This document shows, in pieces, positions 45,005 to 54,896 of a stretch of 64,000 nucleotides of DNA. Each line of letters begins with the position of its first letter. The stretch's first letter is position 1. The DNA lies in NCBI GenBank assembly GCA_038744785.1, contig JBCDLX010000006.1, positions 1 to 64,000 on the forward strand. The letters run 5' to 3'. Made by a program: the position numbers and the translations under genes. The stretch comes from Ovoidimarina sp038744785. Its GTDB lineage: Bacteria > Pseudomonadota > Alphaproteobacteria > Rhodobacterales > Rhodobacteraceae. A model generated the notes under the pieces. That model made no database searches, was not told where the DNA came from, and saw nothing but the letters and a program-made list of their open reading frames with translations.

Positions 45005-48001
45005 ATGTCTCACGACGACATGTTCACGGCCGAGAAGATCGCGCAGCGCCTTAAACTGATCCAACCCCTGGTGTTTCGCGAAAAGCTTCCGCTTTCGCCG
45101 TTTTCGCTTCTTCCGCTCGAGAACGCCAAGGTGCCGCCACCGCTGGACGCCGACCCGACCGACTGGGATCGGATCGAACACAACAGTTATTGGGGAAGAC
45201 CGGATCTGAACTTTCTGATGCGGTCGCATTTCACGGTGCCGACCGATTGGGTTGGAAACCTTGCCTTGCACCTGCCGATGGGCGAGGCAGGCGATATCTT
45301 CACGCATCCGGAAGCGTTGGTTTACATTGACGGGCGGCCGATCGCGTCGGCAGACCGATACCACCATACCGTCCCGCTGCCGCCCCATGTTCATGACGGA
45401 CAACGCCACCAGATCGCACTGCACGGCTGGACTGGCCTGTCAGGCTGGCCGCCCGACCCCGAGAGCAACGCAAAGCTTTTTATGGAAACCTGCCGGCTAG
45501 TGACGCGCGACCGGCCGACACAGTTCTTTCTGTGGCTCGCGAACGCCGCGCTGGGCACGGCGCGCGAACTATTGGACCGCCGCTCGGAACGTCATTCGAT
45601 CCTAACATCGCTAGACCGAGCCTTTCTGACGCTCGATACGCGCGACCCGATAGGGCCGTCGTTTTATGAAAGCGTGCCCGCAGCGTTGGAGCAGTTGCGC
45701 GCCGAACTTGCCGAAGCTGGCGCTTCACAGGATGTGACGCTTCACGCCGTTGGCCACGCCCATATGGACATCGCCTATCTGTGGCCCGTCGCGCAGATGC
45801 GCCGGAAAATCGCACGCACATCGTCCAACGCGCTGCGCCTGATGGACGAATATCCAAGCTTCCGTTTCTCGAACTCGCAAGCCGCGCTCTACAAGTTCCT
45901 TGAAGAAGACTACCCCGAAATCTTCGAAGGCATCCGAATGGCAGTCGCCCGTGGTCAGTGGGAAGTGATGGGTGGCATGTGGGTCGAACCCGATGTGAAC
46001 CTTGCGGGGTCAGAAGCGCTGGTGCGTCAGCTTGCACTGGCCCGGACGTACTTTCGGCAGAAGTTTGGCGACAGCGAAGCACCGGTCCTGTGGCTGCCGG
46101 ACAGTTTCGGATTTCCCTGGTCGCTGCCACAATTGGCGAAACTCGCAGGGATCAAATGGTTTTGTACCAACAAACCCAACTGGAACCAGACAAACCGGAT
46201 GCCGTCCTCGACCTTCTGGTGGAAAGGGCTAGACGGAACTAAAATCCTCAGTCACGTGCTCACCACGCCCCGTGAGGTCCAGCACCTTCCGTTTCCGACG
46301 AATTACAAGAGCGATCTGTCCGCACCCGAGGTTCTGGGCACGTGGGAGCACTCGACGGCAAAGGACAAGGTTCGCGACCTACCGATCTGCTTTGGCTATG
46401 GCGACGGCGGCGGCGGTCCGACCGAAGGGCTTATTCAGACCGCGAAAGCTTATGCCGCCATGCCAGGAATGCCGGCCTTGCAGATGAGTTCTGTGCGCGA
46501 AGCGTTCGAAGCGATGGAAGACGGCGCCCAGGGCCTGCCCGATTGGAACGACGAGATTTATCTGGAAGGCCATAGGGGTGTACTGACTTCGAACGGCTGG
46601 ATTAAGCGTCGGAACCGTGAGGCCGAGATATCGCTTCACGAAGCCGAGGCGCTGGCGGTGATGCATGGATTTGACATCGATTTGCGGGACGCTTGGGAAA
46701 CGGTTTGCCTGAATCAGTTTCACGATATCTTGACCGGAACGGCCATCCGCGACGTGTTCGACGACGCCGCCGAGGACTACGATCGTGTCGATGGAGCGAT
46801 TGAAAGTACGCTGGATCCGTTGCCCAAAGGACAGACGATCGTCCAGAATACTGCACCGCAAACTATTGCCCCGGTGGTGGACACGCCCGATGGTCCGGTC
46901 CAACTGGCGCCAATCAGGCCGTACGAGGCGGCCCCGCTTGTTGCCGCCCCACCCGCGCCCGGGCTTTCAATCAGAATTGTGCCAGGCGGTGCGGTCTTGG
47001 AGAACGCCTACATCCTGGCCGAGATCAACCACGCGGGTCAGGTAGCCCGTCTTTGGGACAAATCCGAAGAACGCGAAATTCTTGCTGGTGGCCTGACCGG
47101 TAACGTCCTTCAGCTATTTGAGGATCGGCCTCTGGTTTGGGACGCGTGGGACATCGACCCGTTCTTCGAGGATCGGTTAGAGGTTCTGGACAGTCCCGCA
47201 TCCCTGGACGTGGTCGAGGATACGCCGGTGCGCGTGTCCTTACGCGTCACGCGACGGTTCAAGTCAAGCATGATCCAACAGGACATCAGGCTGACCTCTG
47301 TCTCTAAGCGCATCGATTTTGTCAGTTCTGTTGATTGGCATGAAACGCATACACTGCTGAAAGTCGCCTTTCCTGTGGACGTCCATGCGCCCCGAGCGAC
47401 TTACAACATTCAATGGGGCAGCATAGAGCGTCCGACCCACCGTAACACCAGTTGGGATGCCGCACGGTTCGAGGTGTGCGGCCAATCCTGGGCCGATCTT
47501 TCGGAAAGCGGTTACGGAGTGGCTTTGATGAGTGACTTTAAGTATGGATATGACATCCGCGACAACGTGATGCGCCTGTCGCTGATCAAGTCGGCTACGA
47601 TGCCGGACACCGAAGCCGATCAAGGCGCACATCGTTTCACCTATGCGCTGTTTCCGCATGAAGGTTCGTGGCGGAACGGAGTGGAAGTTGAAGCTGCGAT
47701 CGTCGACCACCCTGTCCTGCTGACAGGTGGGTCCGCCGTGTCCCCGCCGGTCACATGCAATGCACCAAACGTCGTTCTGGAAACTTTGAAACCGGCGGAC
47801 CGTGGCCCGGGGTTCGTTTTACGGTTTTTCGAATCTCACAGAAAGAAGGGACCGATTAAGCTGCGGCTTCGCGACATCCCAGCGTCCGTCCATTTGTGCG
47901 ATCTTATGGAACAGCCGACTTCAGAGCTGCCGGTGCGTGACGGCATCGTGGCAATTGACCTTCGGCCCTTTCAAATCGTTTCGATCCTGGTGAAGACCTA
48001 A
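45005..48001 (+). CDS. GH38 alpha-mannosidase
   Basis: This 998-residue enzyme has no signal peptide, so it acts on imported oligosaccharides in the cytoplasm. GH38 features are all present: zinc ligands H253 and D255 in GHAHMDIAYLWP, nucleophile and ligand D366 in WLPDSFGFP, and zinc ligand H573 in NQFHDILTGTAI. The C-terminal half is beta-rich, as usual. It should remove alpha-linked mannose with retention. Being joined to an ABC importer with 6 bases between genes strongly suggests that the imported compound contains alpha-mannose or a similar sugar. Confidence 0.93.
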   Translation: MSHDDMFTAEKIAQRLKLIQPLVFREKLPLSPFSLLPLENAKVPPPLDADPTDWDRIEHNSYWGRPDLNFLMRSHFTVPTDWVGNLALHLPMGEAGDIFTHPEALVYIDGRPIASADRYHHTVPLPPHVHDGQRHQIALHGWTGLSGWPPDPESNAKLFMETCRLVTRDRPTQFFLWLANAALGTARELLDRRSERHSILTSLDRAFLTLDTRDPIGPSFYESVPAALEQLRAELAEAGASQDVTLHAVGHAHMDIAYLWPVAQMRRKIARTSSNALRLMDEYPSFRFSNSQAALYKFLEEDYPEIFEGIRMAVARGQWEVMGGMWVEPDVNLAGSEALVRQLALARTYFRQKFGDSEAPVLWLPDSFGFPWSLPQLAKLAGIKWFCTNKPNWNQTNRMPSSTFWWKGLDGTKILSHVLTTPREVQHLPFPTNYKSDLSAPEVLGTWEHSTAKDKVRDLPICFGYGDGGGGPTEGLIQTAKAYAAMPGMPALQMSSVREAFEAMEDGAQGLPDWNDEIYLEGHRGVLTSNGWIKRRNREAEISLHEAEALAVMHGFDIDLRDAWETVCLNQFHDILTGTAIRDVFDDAAEDYDRVDGAIESTLDPLPKGQTIVQNTAPQTIAPVVDTPDGPVQLAPIRPYEAAPLVAAPPAPGLSIRIVPGGAVLENAYILAEINHAGQVARLWDKSEEREILAGGLTGNVLQLFEDRPLVWDAWDIDPFFEDRLEVLDSPASLDVVEDTPVRVSLRVTRRFKSSMIQQDIRLTSVSKRIDFVSSVDWHETHTLLKVAFPVDVHAPRATYNIQWGSIERPTHRNTSWDAARFEVCGQSWADLSESGYGVALMSDFKYGYDIRDNVMRLSLIKSATMPDTEADQGAHRFTYALFPHEGSWRNGVEVEAAIVDHPVLLTGGSAVSPPVTCNAPNVVLETLKPADRGPGFVLRFFESHRKKGPIKLRLRDIPASVHLCDLMEQPTSELPVRDGIVAIDLRPFQIVSILVKT

Positions 48002-48231
48002 GGCGATCACCCCGTACCAGATGCGGAAACCTAGCGACATCAACCTTACGATCAGGGCCAGTCTTCTGCGCACCGCTACATGCGTTTCGGCATTTTCAGT
48101 GGTAGGCATCTTCAAAAGCCAACAGAAATTTCGGGCGCTTCAGCCCCGCTCTGAACCGGACATGACGGAGTAATGGACAGGACTGCCCATTCCTGCTTAG
48201 TGTCGCATCCGGAAAGCAGCGGAGGCGGGAC

Positions 48232-49539
48232 ATGACCAACACGGCAGACGCGATCATCATTGGAACGGGCGTGATCGGAACGGCGACGGCCTATGAGTTG
48301 GCGAAAGCTGGTTGGAAAACACTTTCGGTCGATCGGAACGCCCAGGCTGGGCATGGGTCGACCGCAGGGTCATGCGCGATCATTCGAATGCACTACTCCA
48401 CGCTTGATGGCACGGCCTTTGCGTGGGAGGGTTATCACTACTGGCGCGATTGGACCGACTACCTCGAAGCCCCAAAGCACGAGGACCTGGCCCGCTTCAT
48501 TGAGTGCGGGTGCCTGGTCATGAAGACTGATGTCAACGGACATCTCGAAAAGCACATGAAGTATTCTGGCGAACTTGATTGCCCGTTCGAGGACTGGTCG
48601 CCCGAACGGATTTCGAACCGCTTGCCAATCTACGCGCTTGACAGCTATGCACCAGCTAAACGCATGGACGATCCCGGCTTTGGTACCTCGAACGGCCAGG
48701 CGCTTAGGGGTGGGGTGTTCTGGCCCAAGGCGGGGTATGTCACCGACCCAGCCCTGTCGTCACAAAACCTTGCCGACGCGGCGGCGAGGCGCGGCGCCAC
48801 GTTTCGCTACAAGGCAGAGGTTTCAGAAGTTCTTACCAGCGGGGGACGAGTTTCGGGCGTTCGCCTTGCAGATGGGGAAGAGCTTTATGCGCCCGTTGTG
48901 ATCAATGTCGCGGGTCCTGCGTCTTCAAAGATCAACCGGATCGCCGGCGTGACCGACGACATGACGATCGAAACCCGGGCACTGCGGCAGGAAGTGGTCC
49001 ACGTCCCCGCACCTGAAGGCTTCGATTTTGAGACAAATGGCACGATCGTCTCCGACAGTGACATCGCGTGCTATTGTCGGCCCGAACACGGTAATCACAT
49101 CCTTGTTGGCTCTGAGGATCCCGAATGCGACCCGCATCAATGGATCGAAGACGACACCGAGTACAACCGGGACTTCACGGATCAGTGGACAACCCAGGCG
49201 ATGCGCTATGCGCAGCGTGTGCCAACACTGGGTATCCCCGGCCGGACCCGCGGTGTCGTCGACCTCTACGACGCGTCGACCGATTGGATACCGATCTACG
49301 ATAGATCGGCCTTGCCCGGCTTCTACATGGCGTGCGGCACAAGCGGAAACCAGTACAAGAACGCGCCAATTGCGGGCAAGATGATGGCCGCGCTTGTCGA
49401 GTATTGCGAGGCGGGCAATGATCATGACACCGCGCCGATGACGTTCGAGCTTCCTTATATCGGGCGCTCGATCAATGCCGGTTTCTATTCGCGCAAGCGG
49501 CCGATCAATGCAGAGTCGAGCTTTTCGGTTCTTGGCTAG
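48232..49539 (+). CDS. FAD-dependent oxidoreductase (DAO family)
   Basis: This 435-residue protein begins with the FAD-binding Rossmann motif GTGVIG at 11-16 and has a second nucleotide-contact region GSTAGSCAIIRMHYS typical of the DAO/sarcosine-oxidase group. A conserved C-terminal stretch reads GFYMACGTSGNQYKNAP. It would oxidise an amine or amino acid. GGAGGCGGGAC before the ATG is a good ribosome site. It follows the mannosidase by 230 bases and may have its own promoter; membership in the catabolic locus is likely but not proven. Confidence 0.85.
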   Translation: MTNTADAIIIGTGVIGTATAYELAKAGWKTLSVDRNAQAGHGSTAGSCAIIRMHYSTLDGTAFAWEGYHYWRDWTDYLEAPKHEDLARFIECGCLVMKTDVNGHLEKHMKYSGELDCPFEDWSPERISNRLPIYALDSYAPAKRMDDPGFGTSNGQALRGGVFWPKAGYVTDPALSSQNLADAAARRGATFRYKAEVSEVLTSGGRVSGVRLADGEELYAPVVINVAGPASSKINRIAGVTDDMTIETRALRQEVVHVPAPEGFDFETNGTIVSDSDIACYCRPEHGNHILVGSEDPECDPHQWIEDDTEYNRDFTDQWTTQAMRYAQRVPTLGIPGRTRGVVDLYDASTDWIPIYDRSALPGFYMACGTSGNQYKNAPIAGKMMAALVEYCEAGNDHDTAPMTFELPYIGRSINAGFYSRKRPINAESSFSVLG

Positions 49540-49599
49540 CGCTTGACGCCCACACGGGTTTACGGGCAAAGACCCCGCCAGTCAGACAAAGGCGGGGAT

Positions 49600-50211
49600 A
49601 TGGCCAATCATCTTTATATGCACGATCTGCCCAACGGGCTGGATCTCGGCCCCGTCGTCGCAATTGACTGTGAAACGATGGGGCTCAACCCGCATCGGGA
49701 TCGGCTTTGTGTCGTCCAGCTTTCGGGTGGCGACGGAAATGCCCACTTGGTACAAATCGCAGCTGGTCAGACCGAAGCCCCAAACCTTGCGCGTCTGGTG
49801 ACCGACCCCGACGTGCTGAAGCTGTTTCACTTTGGCCGTTTCGATATTGCGGCGATCTATAACGCGTTCGGGGCGCTCGCCGCGCCCGTCTATTGCACAA
49901 AGATCGCGTCGAAGTTGGTTCGAACCTACACAGACCGGCATGGGCTTAAGAACCTGCTGGACGAGCTTTTGGGCATCGACATTTCAAAGCAGCAGCAGAG
50001 TTCGGATTGGGGGGCGGCCGACCTGACGGACGCGCAGATCGCCTATGCTGCATCGGATGTGTTGTATCTGCACGCCCTGCGCCAGAAGCTTAACGAACGG
50101 CTTGAACGGGAAGGTCGCGCCGAGTTTGCGCAAAGCTGTTTCAATTTCCTGCCGACACGGGCCAAGCTTGACCTCGCCGGATGGCCAGAAACGGATATAT
50201 TCGCGCATTAG
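49600..50211 (+). CDS. Ribonuclease D-type 3'-5' exonuclease (short form)
   Basis: From ATG 49600 (GGCGGGG upstream) this is a 203-residue DEDDy exonuclease. Catalytic residues are D23 and E25 in DCETMG, D82 in FHFGRFD, and Y149 with D153 in YAASDVLYLH. It lacks the HRDC domain of full RNase D, as do many alphaproteobacterial copies encoded next to lptC. It trims RNA 3' ends in the cytoplasm. It lies 30 bases before lptC. Confidence 0.9.
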   Translation: MANHLYMHDLPNGLDLGPVVAIDCETMGLNPHRDRLCVVQLSGGDGNAHLVQIAAGQTEAPNLARLVTDPDVLKLFHFGRFDIAAIYNAFGALAAPVYCTKIASKLVRTYTDRHGLKNLLDELLGIDISKQQQSSDWGAADLTDAQIAYAASDVLYLHALRQKLNERLEREGRAEFAQSCFNFLPTRAKLDLAGWPETDIFAH

Positions 50212-50241
50212 GTCGGGTTAGTGTGGCCCCGGAGGGGCATT

Positions 50242-50838
50242 GTGGCAGACGAACGGCTACATTCAGGGCTTGTTGCTGGGGCCAAGATCCTCTTACCCCT
50301 TGCTGCGCTCGGGATACTGTCGAGCGTCGTCTACTTCGCGCGTGACAATGAAGACGTGCGTGAGATCCCGTTCGTTGATGTCGACGGCCCAGAGTACGAG
50401 CGCGAACGCGTGACGCGTCCAGATTACGTCACGGTCACAGACGACGGCGGCGCGCTTAGGATCACGGCGCTTGAGGTCGTGCCGTCCCCCGAAGATCGAA
50501 ACGTCTTGATCGCGGATTCCATCGCCGGGCGGCTTGAGACTGCATCAGGGCGCATCGTTCAGGCTACGTCTCCGACGGGCTGGCTGAACACAACGAACGA
50601 CCAGGCAGAGTTGACCGGTATCGTGTCGGTCGATTCTTCGGACGGTTTCCACGTGCTGACCGAAACCTTGTCTGCCCGCCTTGATGTCACCTATATCCAA
50701 TCTGGCGGTCCGGTCTGGGGCGAAGCCCCGTTCGGCCAAATCGAGGCCGGCGCAATGTCTTTAGGCGAGCCGGATACGCAGTCGGACCTTCTGCGTTTCA
50801 CCGATGGGGTGAAGGTGATATACCAGCCTCAAAACTGA
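50242..50838 (+). CDS. lptC: LPS export system protein LptC
   Basis: The GTG at 50242 has a perfect GGAGGG ribosome site and gives 198 residues; an upstream GTG at 50221 lacks one. It has a single N-terminal membrane helix (about 15-32) and an LptC/OstA-like periplasmic domain (residues ~60-185). It bridges the LptBFG transporter and LptA in moving lipopolysaccharide to the outer membrane. Its stop overlaps the lptA start. Confidence 0.9.
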   Translation: MADERLHSGLVAGAKILLPLAALGILSSVVYFARDNEDVREIPFVDVDGPEYERERVTRPDYVTVTDDGGALRITALEVVPSPEDRNVLIADSIAGRLETASGRIVQATSPTGWLNTTNDQAELTGIVSVDSSDGFHVLTETLSARLDVTYIQSGGPVWGEAPFGQIEAGAMSLGEPDTQSDLLRFTDGVKVIYQPQN

Positions 50839-51350
50839 TGGAGAGCAGGGTGTCTTTGATCCGTTTCGCCGCGATCTTCGCGCTGTGCGCTTTGCCGTAT
50901 ATCCCCGCTCTTGCGCAGGGCGCGAGTGTCGCCGTCGGCACTTTGCAACAGGACACATCGCTACCGGTGGAAGTCACATCCGACGATCTTTCGATTGATA
51001 ACACAGCGGGTGTCGCTGTCTTCGAGGGCAATGTGATCGTGATCCAGGGGATTATGCGCCTGACCGCCCCCCGCATTCGGGTCGAGTACGACACGTCCGA
51101 AGAAGGAAACAACGACATCACCGAGATGTACGCGACAGGCGGCGTGACCTTCGTGAACGGGCCTGAGGCGGCGGAATCCGACGAAGCCCGCTACCTGCCC
51201 AATACCGGTGACCTTATCATGACGGGCGATGTTCTTTTGACCCAGGGGCCCAGCGTGATGTCAGGCGAAAAGCTGACAGTCGACCTGAACGCGGGTACTG
51301 GTGTCATGGAAGGCCGGGTGCGTACGGTGTTTCAGAGCGAGCAGAACTGA
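50838..51350 (+). CDS. lptA: LPS transport periplasmic protein LptA
   Basis: This 170-residue protein has a signal peptide (cleaved near IPALAQ) and an OstA-like domain: DDLSIDNTAGVAVFEGNVIV, then GGVTFVNGPEAAESDEARY. It forms the periplasmic bridge for lipopolysaccharide between inner and outer membrane. Its start overlaps the lptC stop (TGATG) and its stop overlaps the start of lptB. Confidence 0.92.
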   Translation: MESRVSLIRFAAIFALCALPYIPALAQGASVAVGTLQQDTSLPVEVTSDDLSIDNTAGVAVFEGNVIVIQGIMRLTAPRIRVEYDTSEEGNNDITEMYATGGVTFVNGPEAAESDEARYLPNTGDLIMTGDVLLTQGPSVMSGEKLTVDLNAGTGVMEGRVRTVFQSEQN

Positions 51351-52108
51351 TGGCCGGTCCCGACCTTCGGCTTGAGCCAGGCAAGGGCGGACTGCAGGTC
51401 CTTGGGCTTCGAAAGAGCTACAGAAGGCGACCAGTGATCCGAGACGTGTCCCTGACGCTCGCACGGGGTGAGGTTGTGGCGCTTCTCGGACCAAACGGCT
51501 CTGGCAAAACCACGTGCTTCTATTCCATCGCTGGTCTTGTGCGCACCGATGGTGGACAGGTGACGGTTGATGGTCGCGATGTCACAACCCTCCCGATGTA
51601 CCGGCGTGCCCGCCTTGGGATTGGATACCTGCCGCAGGAAGTATCCATTTTTCGGGGCCTAAGCGTCGAAGACAATATCCTTTCGATTCTCGAAATCGCA
51701 GAGCCGGACCGGATCAAGCGTCACGAGAGGCTGGACGAGCTTCTGTCCGATTTCTCGATCACACATCTGCGCCGCGCCCCGGCTCTGTCATTGTCCGGGG
51801 GCGAACGACGACGCACGGAGATTGCCCGGTGTTTGGCCGCAGGCCCAAAATACCTGCTCCTTGACGAACCGTTTGCGGGCGTCGATCCAATTGCCGTGAA
51901 CGACATCAGATTACTGGTTGCGCATCTTAAGGATCGAGGCATCGGTGTTCTGATTACGGACCACAATGTCCGCGAAACCCTGGAAATCGTTGACCGCGCT
52001 TACATCCTGCACGACGGCCAGGTTCTTATGAGCGGCACGACCGAAGAAGTCGTCAAAGACGAGAACGTGCGGCGCGTCTACCTTGGTCAGCATTTCCGTA
52101 TCGGCTGA
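51350..52108 (+). CDS. lptB: LPS export ABC transporter ATPase LptB
   Basis: This 252-residue ATPase has GPNGSGKT at 47-54, signature LSGGE at 148-152 and LLLDEP at 169-174. The LptB-like sequence YLPQEVSIFRGLSVEDNI and the closing ENVRRVYLGQHFRI are distinctive. It powers lipopolysaccharide extraction by LptFG. In many alphaproteobacteria rpoN follows lptB; here it does not, and hpf is next. Confidence 0.94.
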   Translation: MAGPDLRLEPGKGGLQVLGLRKSYRRRPVIRDVSLTLARGEVVALLGPNGSGKTTCFYSIAGLVRTDGGQVTVDGRDVTTLPMYRRARLGIGYLPQEVSIFRGLSVEDNILSILEIAEPDRIKRHERLDELLSDFSITHLRRAPALSLSGGERRRTEIARCLAAGPKYLLLDEPFAGVDPIAVNDIRLLVAHLKDRGIGVLITDHNVRETLEIVDRAYILHDGQVLMSGTTEEVVKDENVRRVYLGQHFRIG

Positions 52109-52398
52109 TCCCGCGTAGTGGTTCTTACTGCTGCCCGCCGCAATATGTTGATTCGTCATATTTTCTTTGTACAACCCGCAGGCCGACCGTTGACAGACCG
52201 GCGCGATCTGCCTCCAAATGAGGTGATGATGCAGAACGCAAGGACTGCGGAGTGCCTGAAAATCGCAGGCAGGCCAAGGGACGAAAGGCCCTGGATGCAC
52301 GACGCAGTACGAATTCACACAACGATAACAACAACGACGATTAGACGTGGTGGGTGTTTGACTATAGGCACCCGATTGCGCAACCTGAGGGAGATCAG

Positions 52399-52968
52399 AT
52401 GCGATTCCAAATCACCGGCAAGCAGATTGATATCGGCGCGGCGCTTCAGACGCATGTCGAGGAGTCTTTGGGCGGCATCGCCCAGAAATATGCCGGTAGA
52501 CCAACGGACGCGAACGTCATCTTTTCCAAGGACGCGCATGAGTATGTCTGCGAAGCGACCGTCCATCTTTCGACGGGCTTGACGGTTCAGGCCACGGGCC
52601 GCGCCAACGAGATCTATGCCGCCTTCGACAAGTGCGGAGAGAAGATGGAAAAGCAGTTGCGCCGATACAAGCGCCGTCTAAAGGATCATCACAAGGATCG
52701 TGCGGAACCGGTTGAACTTATGGGAGCGTCCTCCTATATCCTCGCGGCTCCAGACGATGGGGACGAATCAGAACCTGATACACTTCAACCCATCATCATT
52801 GCCGAGATGGAAACGCAGATACCATCTTTGACTGTCGGTGAAGCGGTGATGCAGATGGAACTCGCGGGGGCACCAGTGTTGGTGTTCCGCAACGAAAAAC
52901 AAGACAGCGGCTTGAACATCGTTTACCGCCGTGAAGACGGAAACATCGGCTGGATTGATCCGAACTGA
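52399..52968 (+). CDS. hpf: Ribosome hibernation promoting factor, long form
   Basis: From ATG 52399 (GGGAGA upstream) the protein is 189 residues. The N-terminal S30AE domain (RFQITGKQIDIGAALQTHVE to about residue 105) binds the small subunit decoding centre. The C-terminal domain (about 130-189, MQMELAGAPVLVFRN) makes 100S dimers in long HPFs. It acts in stationary phase. A 290-base leader separates it from lptB and probably carries its own promoter. Confidence 0.93.
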   Translation: MRFQITGKQIDIGAALQTHVEESLGGIAQKYAGRPTDANVIFSKDAHEYVCEATVHLSTGLTVQATGRANEIYAAFDKCGEKMEKQLRRYKRRLKDHHKDRAEPVELMGASSYILAAPDDGDESEPDTLQPIIIAEMETQIPSLTVGEAVMQMELAGAPVLVFRNEKQDSGLNIVYRREDGNIGWIDPN

Positions 52969-53010
52969 GCCAGGCCTGACCGAGCCCCTTGCCAGAGAGC
53001 ATTCGTGTAA

Positions 53011-53475
53011 ATGGACTTAGTCTCACTTCTGACATCGGAAGCCGTGCGCGTGCTGCCCGGTGCAACATCGAAAAAGCGCCTGTTCCAGGAGCTGGGCGAA
53101 ATCATGGAAGCGGCGCATGGTCGTCCGTGTGGCCCGGTTTTTGATGCCTTGCAGGATCGCGAAAGCCTTGGCCCTACAGGCGTTGGTGGTGGCATCGCCT
53201 TGCCCCACGCCCGCCTTGAGGATCTGGACGATGTTCGCGGTATCTTCGTAAAGCTCGAGAAACCGTTGGATTTCGACGCGGTCGACCGCCAGCCTGTCGA
53301 CCTTGTGTTTGCGCTTTTCGCGCCCGAAGACGCAGGCGTTGACCATCTAAAGGCGCTTGCGCTGGTGTCGCGAACCATGCGGGATACGGGCCTTTGTGCC
53401 AAGCTGCGCGCCAACGACGATCCTGCAACGATCTATGCGATCCTGACCGACACCCAAAACACGCGCGCGGCCTAG
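53011..53475 (+). CDS. ptsN: Nitrogen-PTS phosphocarrier EIIA(Ntr), PtsN
   Basis: This 154-residue protein has the EIIA fold with phosphorylated H66 in GGIALPHARL. It follows hpf by 42 bases, the usual alphaproteobacterial order. PtsN is the last step of the nitrogen PTS, regulating K+ and stress systems instead of importing sugar. Its 3' end nearly meets the convergent sulfotransferase gene. Confidence 0.93.
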   Translation: MDLVSLLTSEAVRVLPGATSKKRLFQELGEIMEAAHGRPCGPVFDALQDRESLGPTGVGGGIALPHARLEDLDDVRGIFVKLEKPLDFDAVDRQPVDLVFALFAPEDAGVDHLKALALVSRTMRDTGLCAKLRANDDPATIYAILTDTQNTRAA

Positions 53476-53479
53476 CAGG

Positions 53480-54892
53480 CTAGCGCCAGGACCCGTAGCC
53501 AAACATCATGTAGTCGCGCTGGTAGACGCTTCGCGCGGCGGCTTCGAGCGCGTCTGAGTAGACCTCGGCAAGCGAGAAGGGCGCCCCTGCATTCAGAGGC
53601 GGCGGGGCTGCAGCATCAGAGACAAAGGCGGACAGCCCGGTACGAAGTGTTTCCGCCCGTAGGATCGCGTCGGGCAATCCGAACTCTGCCAGACCCGACA
53701 CGCAGGCAGATTGCGACGCCCACGCAGAATCCACACGGACCGAGGTCTGGCCACCCAGGTTGGCCCTGAGGAACCTGAGAAAATTCAGGAATGCAGTCCT
53801 GTGTGCGGCCGCATCATACCCAGCATCGTCGGGGTCATCCGGCAGGATGACGTTGTGGTTTCTCGCAAGAACCGCCCGGATGCCCGAGAACGTACCGGGA
53901 CCGACCGGAACGATAAAGCGGCAAAAGGCGGCATGCGCCCGCAACAGCGGGTGCGCGACAACCGTAAAGCTGCGATGTGGCCCTTGCCGCCGCTTCCACG
54001 CGCGAAGCGATTTCTGGGTAAAGCCGCGCTGCAAACCGTCCGACCCTTTTTTTTCAATCTTGCCGAGCCACTCGGCGACTTCCGCGTCTGCCGCGCACTT
54101 GATTGGCATGTAAAGCAGCGCGTGTTCATCCGAGCCGATAAAAGACGGCACGTTTGGTCCCCGCGAAGGTTCATGGACGGGGGCGAGGTCAAGCTCCATC
54201 GGATCCCGGGCGGCAAGAGCAACGCGCATCTCTTCGAAATTGGAGACCTTCTCTGATAAAGGTACGGGGTTCTGGACGCGGCCCTTCCGGCCCTCTTCGG
54301 CCCGCCGCCGTGTGGCCCCCAGATAGCGTGCGCAGCCTTCGATCAGTTTCTCGTCGCCGATTTCATGGTATCCGATCTCGAAGGCCGTTTGACCTGACGC
54401 CCGCAGTCGGTGGCGGACCTGGGCAAGATGGGCCAGCCGGGCGGCACTAAATTCCTCGAATTCGACCGGATCAAAGCGGGCCTTAGCCACTTTGGGTTTG
54501 CCACGTTTCCCAAGCCACCACTGACCTGTCGACTTGGCGATTTTCAGCGAAACGTAACTGTCGAGCAGATTGCGCGTCAGAATGATCTTGGCGGTTCGCC
54601 TGTCAGCAAGGCATCGATCAAGGACGCGGGGATCATGACCGCTAAAGAGCCGGAATCCGGGCAGGCCGTCTGTACCCGCTCGAAGGGCCGCCAAAAGGGT
54701 TTGCGGGTCACCGTCACGCTCCTTCAACGTCACACCCAACAGTTCGCTTTTGCCGGGTCCCCCAATGAAAGACCGGTTGAAAACCTCGCCATAGCTTTTC
54801 AGCCCTTCGAAATCGTTCAACCGTTCTTCCAGCGCATTCGAACCGGTGCGCATCTCGGCCAGTATTACAAATGCGTCAAAACTACCGGTCAT
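53480..54892 (-). CDS. Sulfotransferase-family protein
   Basis: This 470-residue protein starts with VILAEMRTGSNALEERL, in which RTGSNA (15-20) fits the PAPS 5'-phosphosulfate loop. A second region around ILTRNLLDSYVSLKIAKSTGQW fits the 3'-phosphate loop of Stf0-like sulfotransferases. The C-terminal half (from about residue 250) is an extra part without recognised domain. It would transfer sulfate from PAPS to a glycan. It ends a minus-strand operon, 4 bases after the GT14 gene. Confidence 0.8.
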   Translation of the reverse strand: MTGSFDAFVILAEMRTGSNALEERLNDFEGLKSYGEVFNRSFIGGPGKSELLGVTLKERDGDPQTLLAALRAGTDGLPGFRLFSGHDPRVLDRCLADRRTAKIILTRNLLDSYVSLKIAKSTGQWWLGKRGKPKVAKARFDPVEFEEFSAARLAHLAQVRHRLRASGQTAFEIGYHEIGDEKLIEGCARYLGATRRRAEEGRKGRVQNPVPLSEKVSNFEEMRVALAARDPMELDLAPVHEPSRGPNVPSFIGSDEHALLYMPIKCAADAEVAEWLGKIEKKGSDGLQRGFTQKSLRAWKRRQGPHRSFTVVAHPLLRAHAAFCRFIVPVGPGTFSGIRAVLARNHNVILPDDPDDAGYDAAAHRTAFLNFLRFLRANLGGQTSVRVDSAWASQSACVSGLAEFGLPDAILRAETLRTGLSAFVSDAAAPPPLNAGAPFSLAEVYSDALEAAARSVYQRDYMMFGYGSWR

Positions 54893-54896
54893 GCGC

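Noticed and set aside
47921..48115. Minus-strand 64-residue frame with a hydrophobic stretch after the mannosidase
   Set aside because: No ribosome site and it overlaps the end of the mannosidase gene; the hydrophobic part is short.
52118..52582. 154-residue plus-strand frame across the hpf leader
   Set aside because: Overlaps the well-supported hpf start in another frame and gives a low-complexity, Arg/Thr-rich product.
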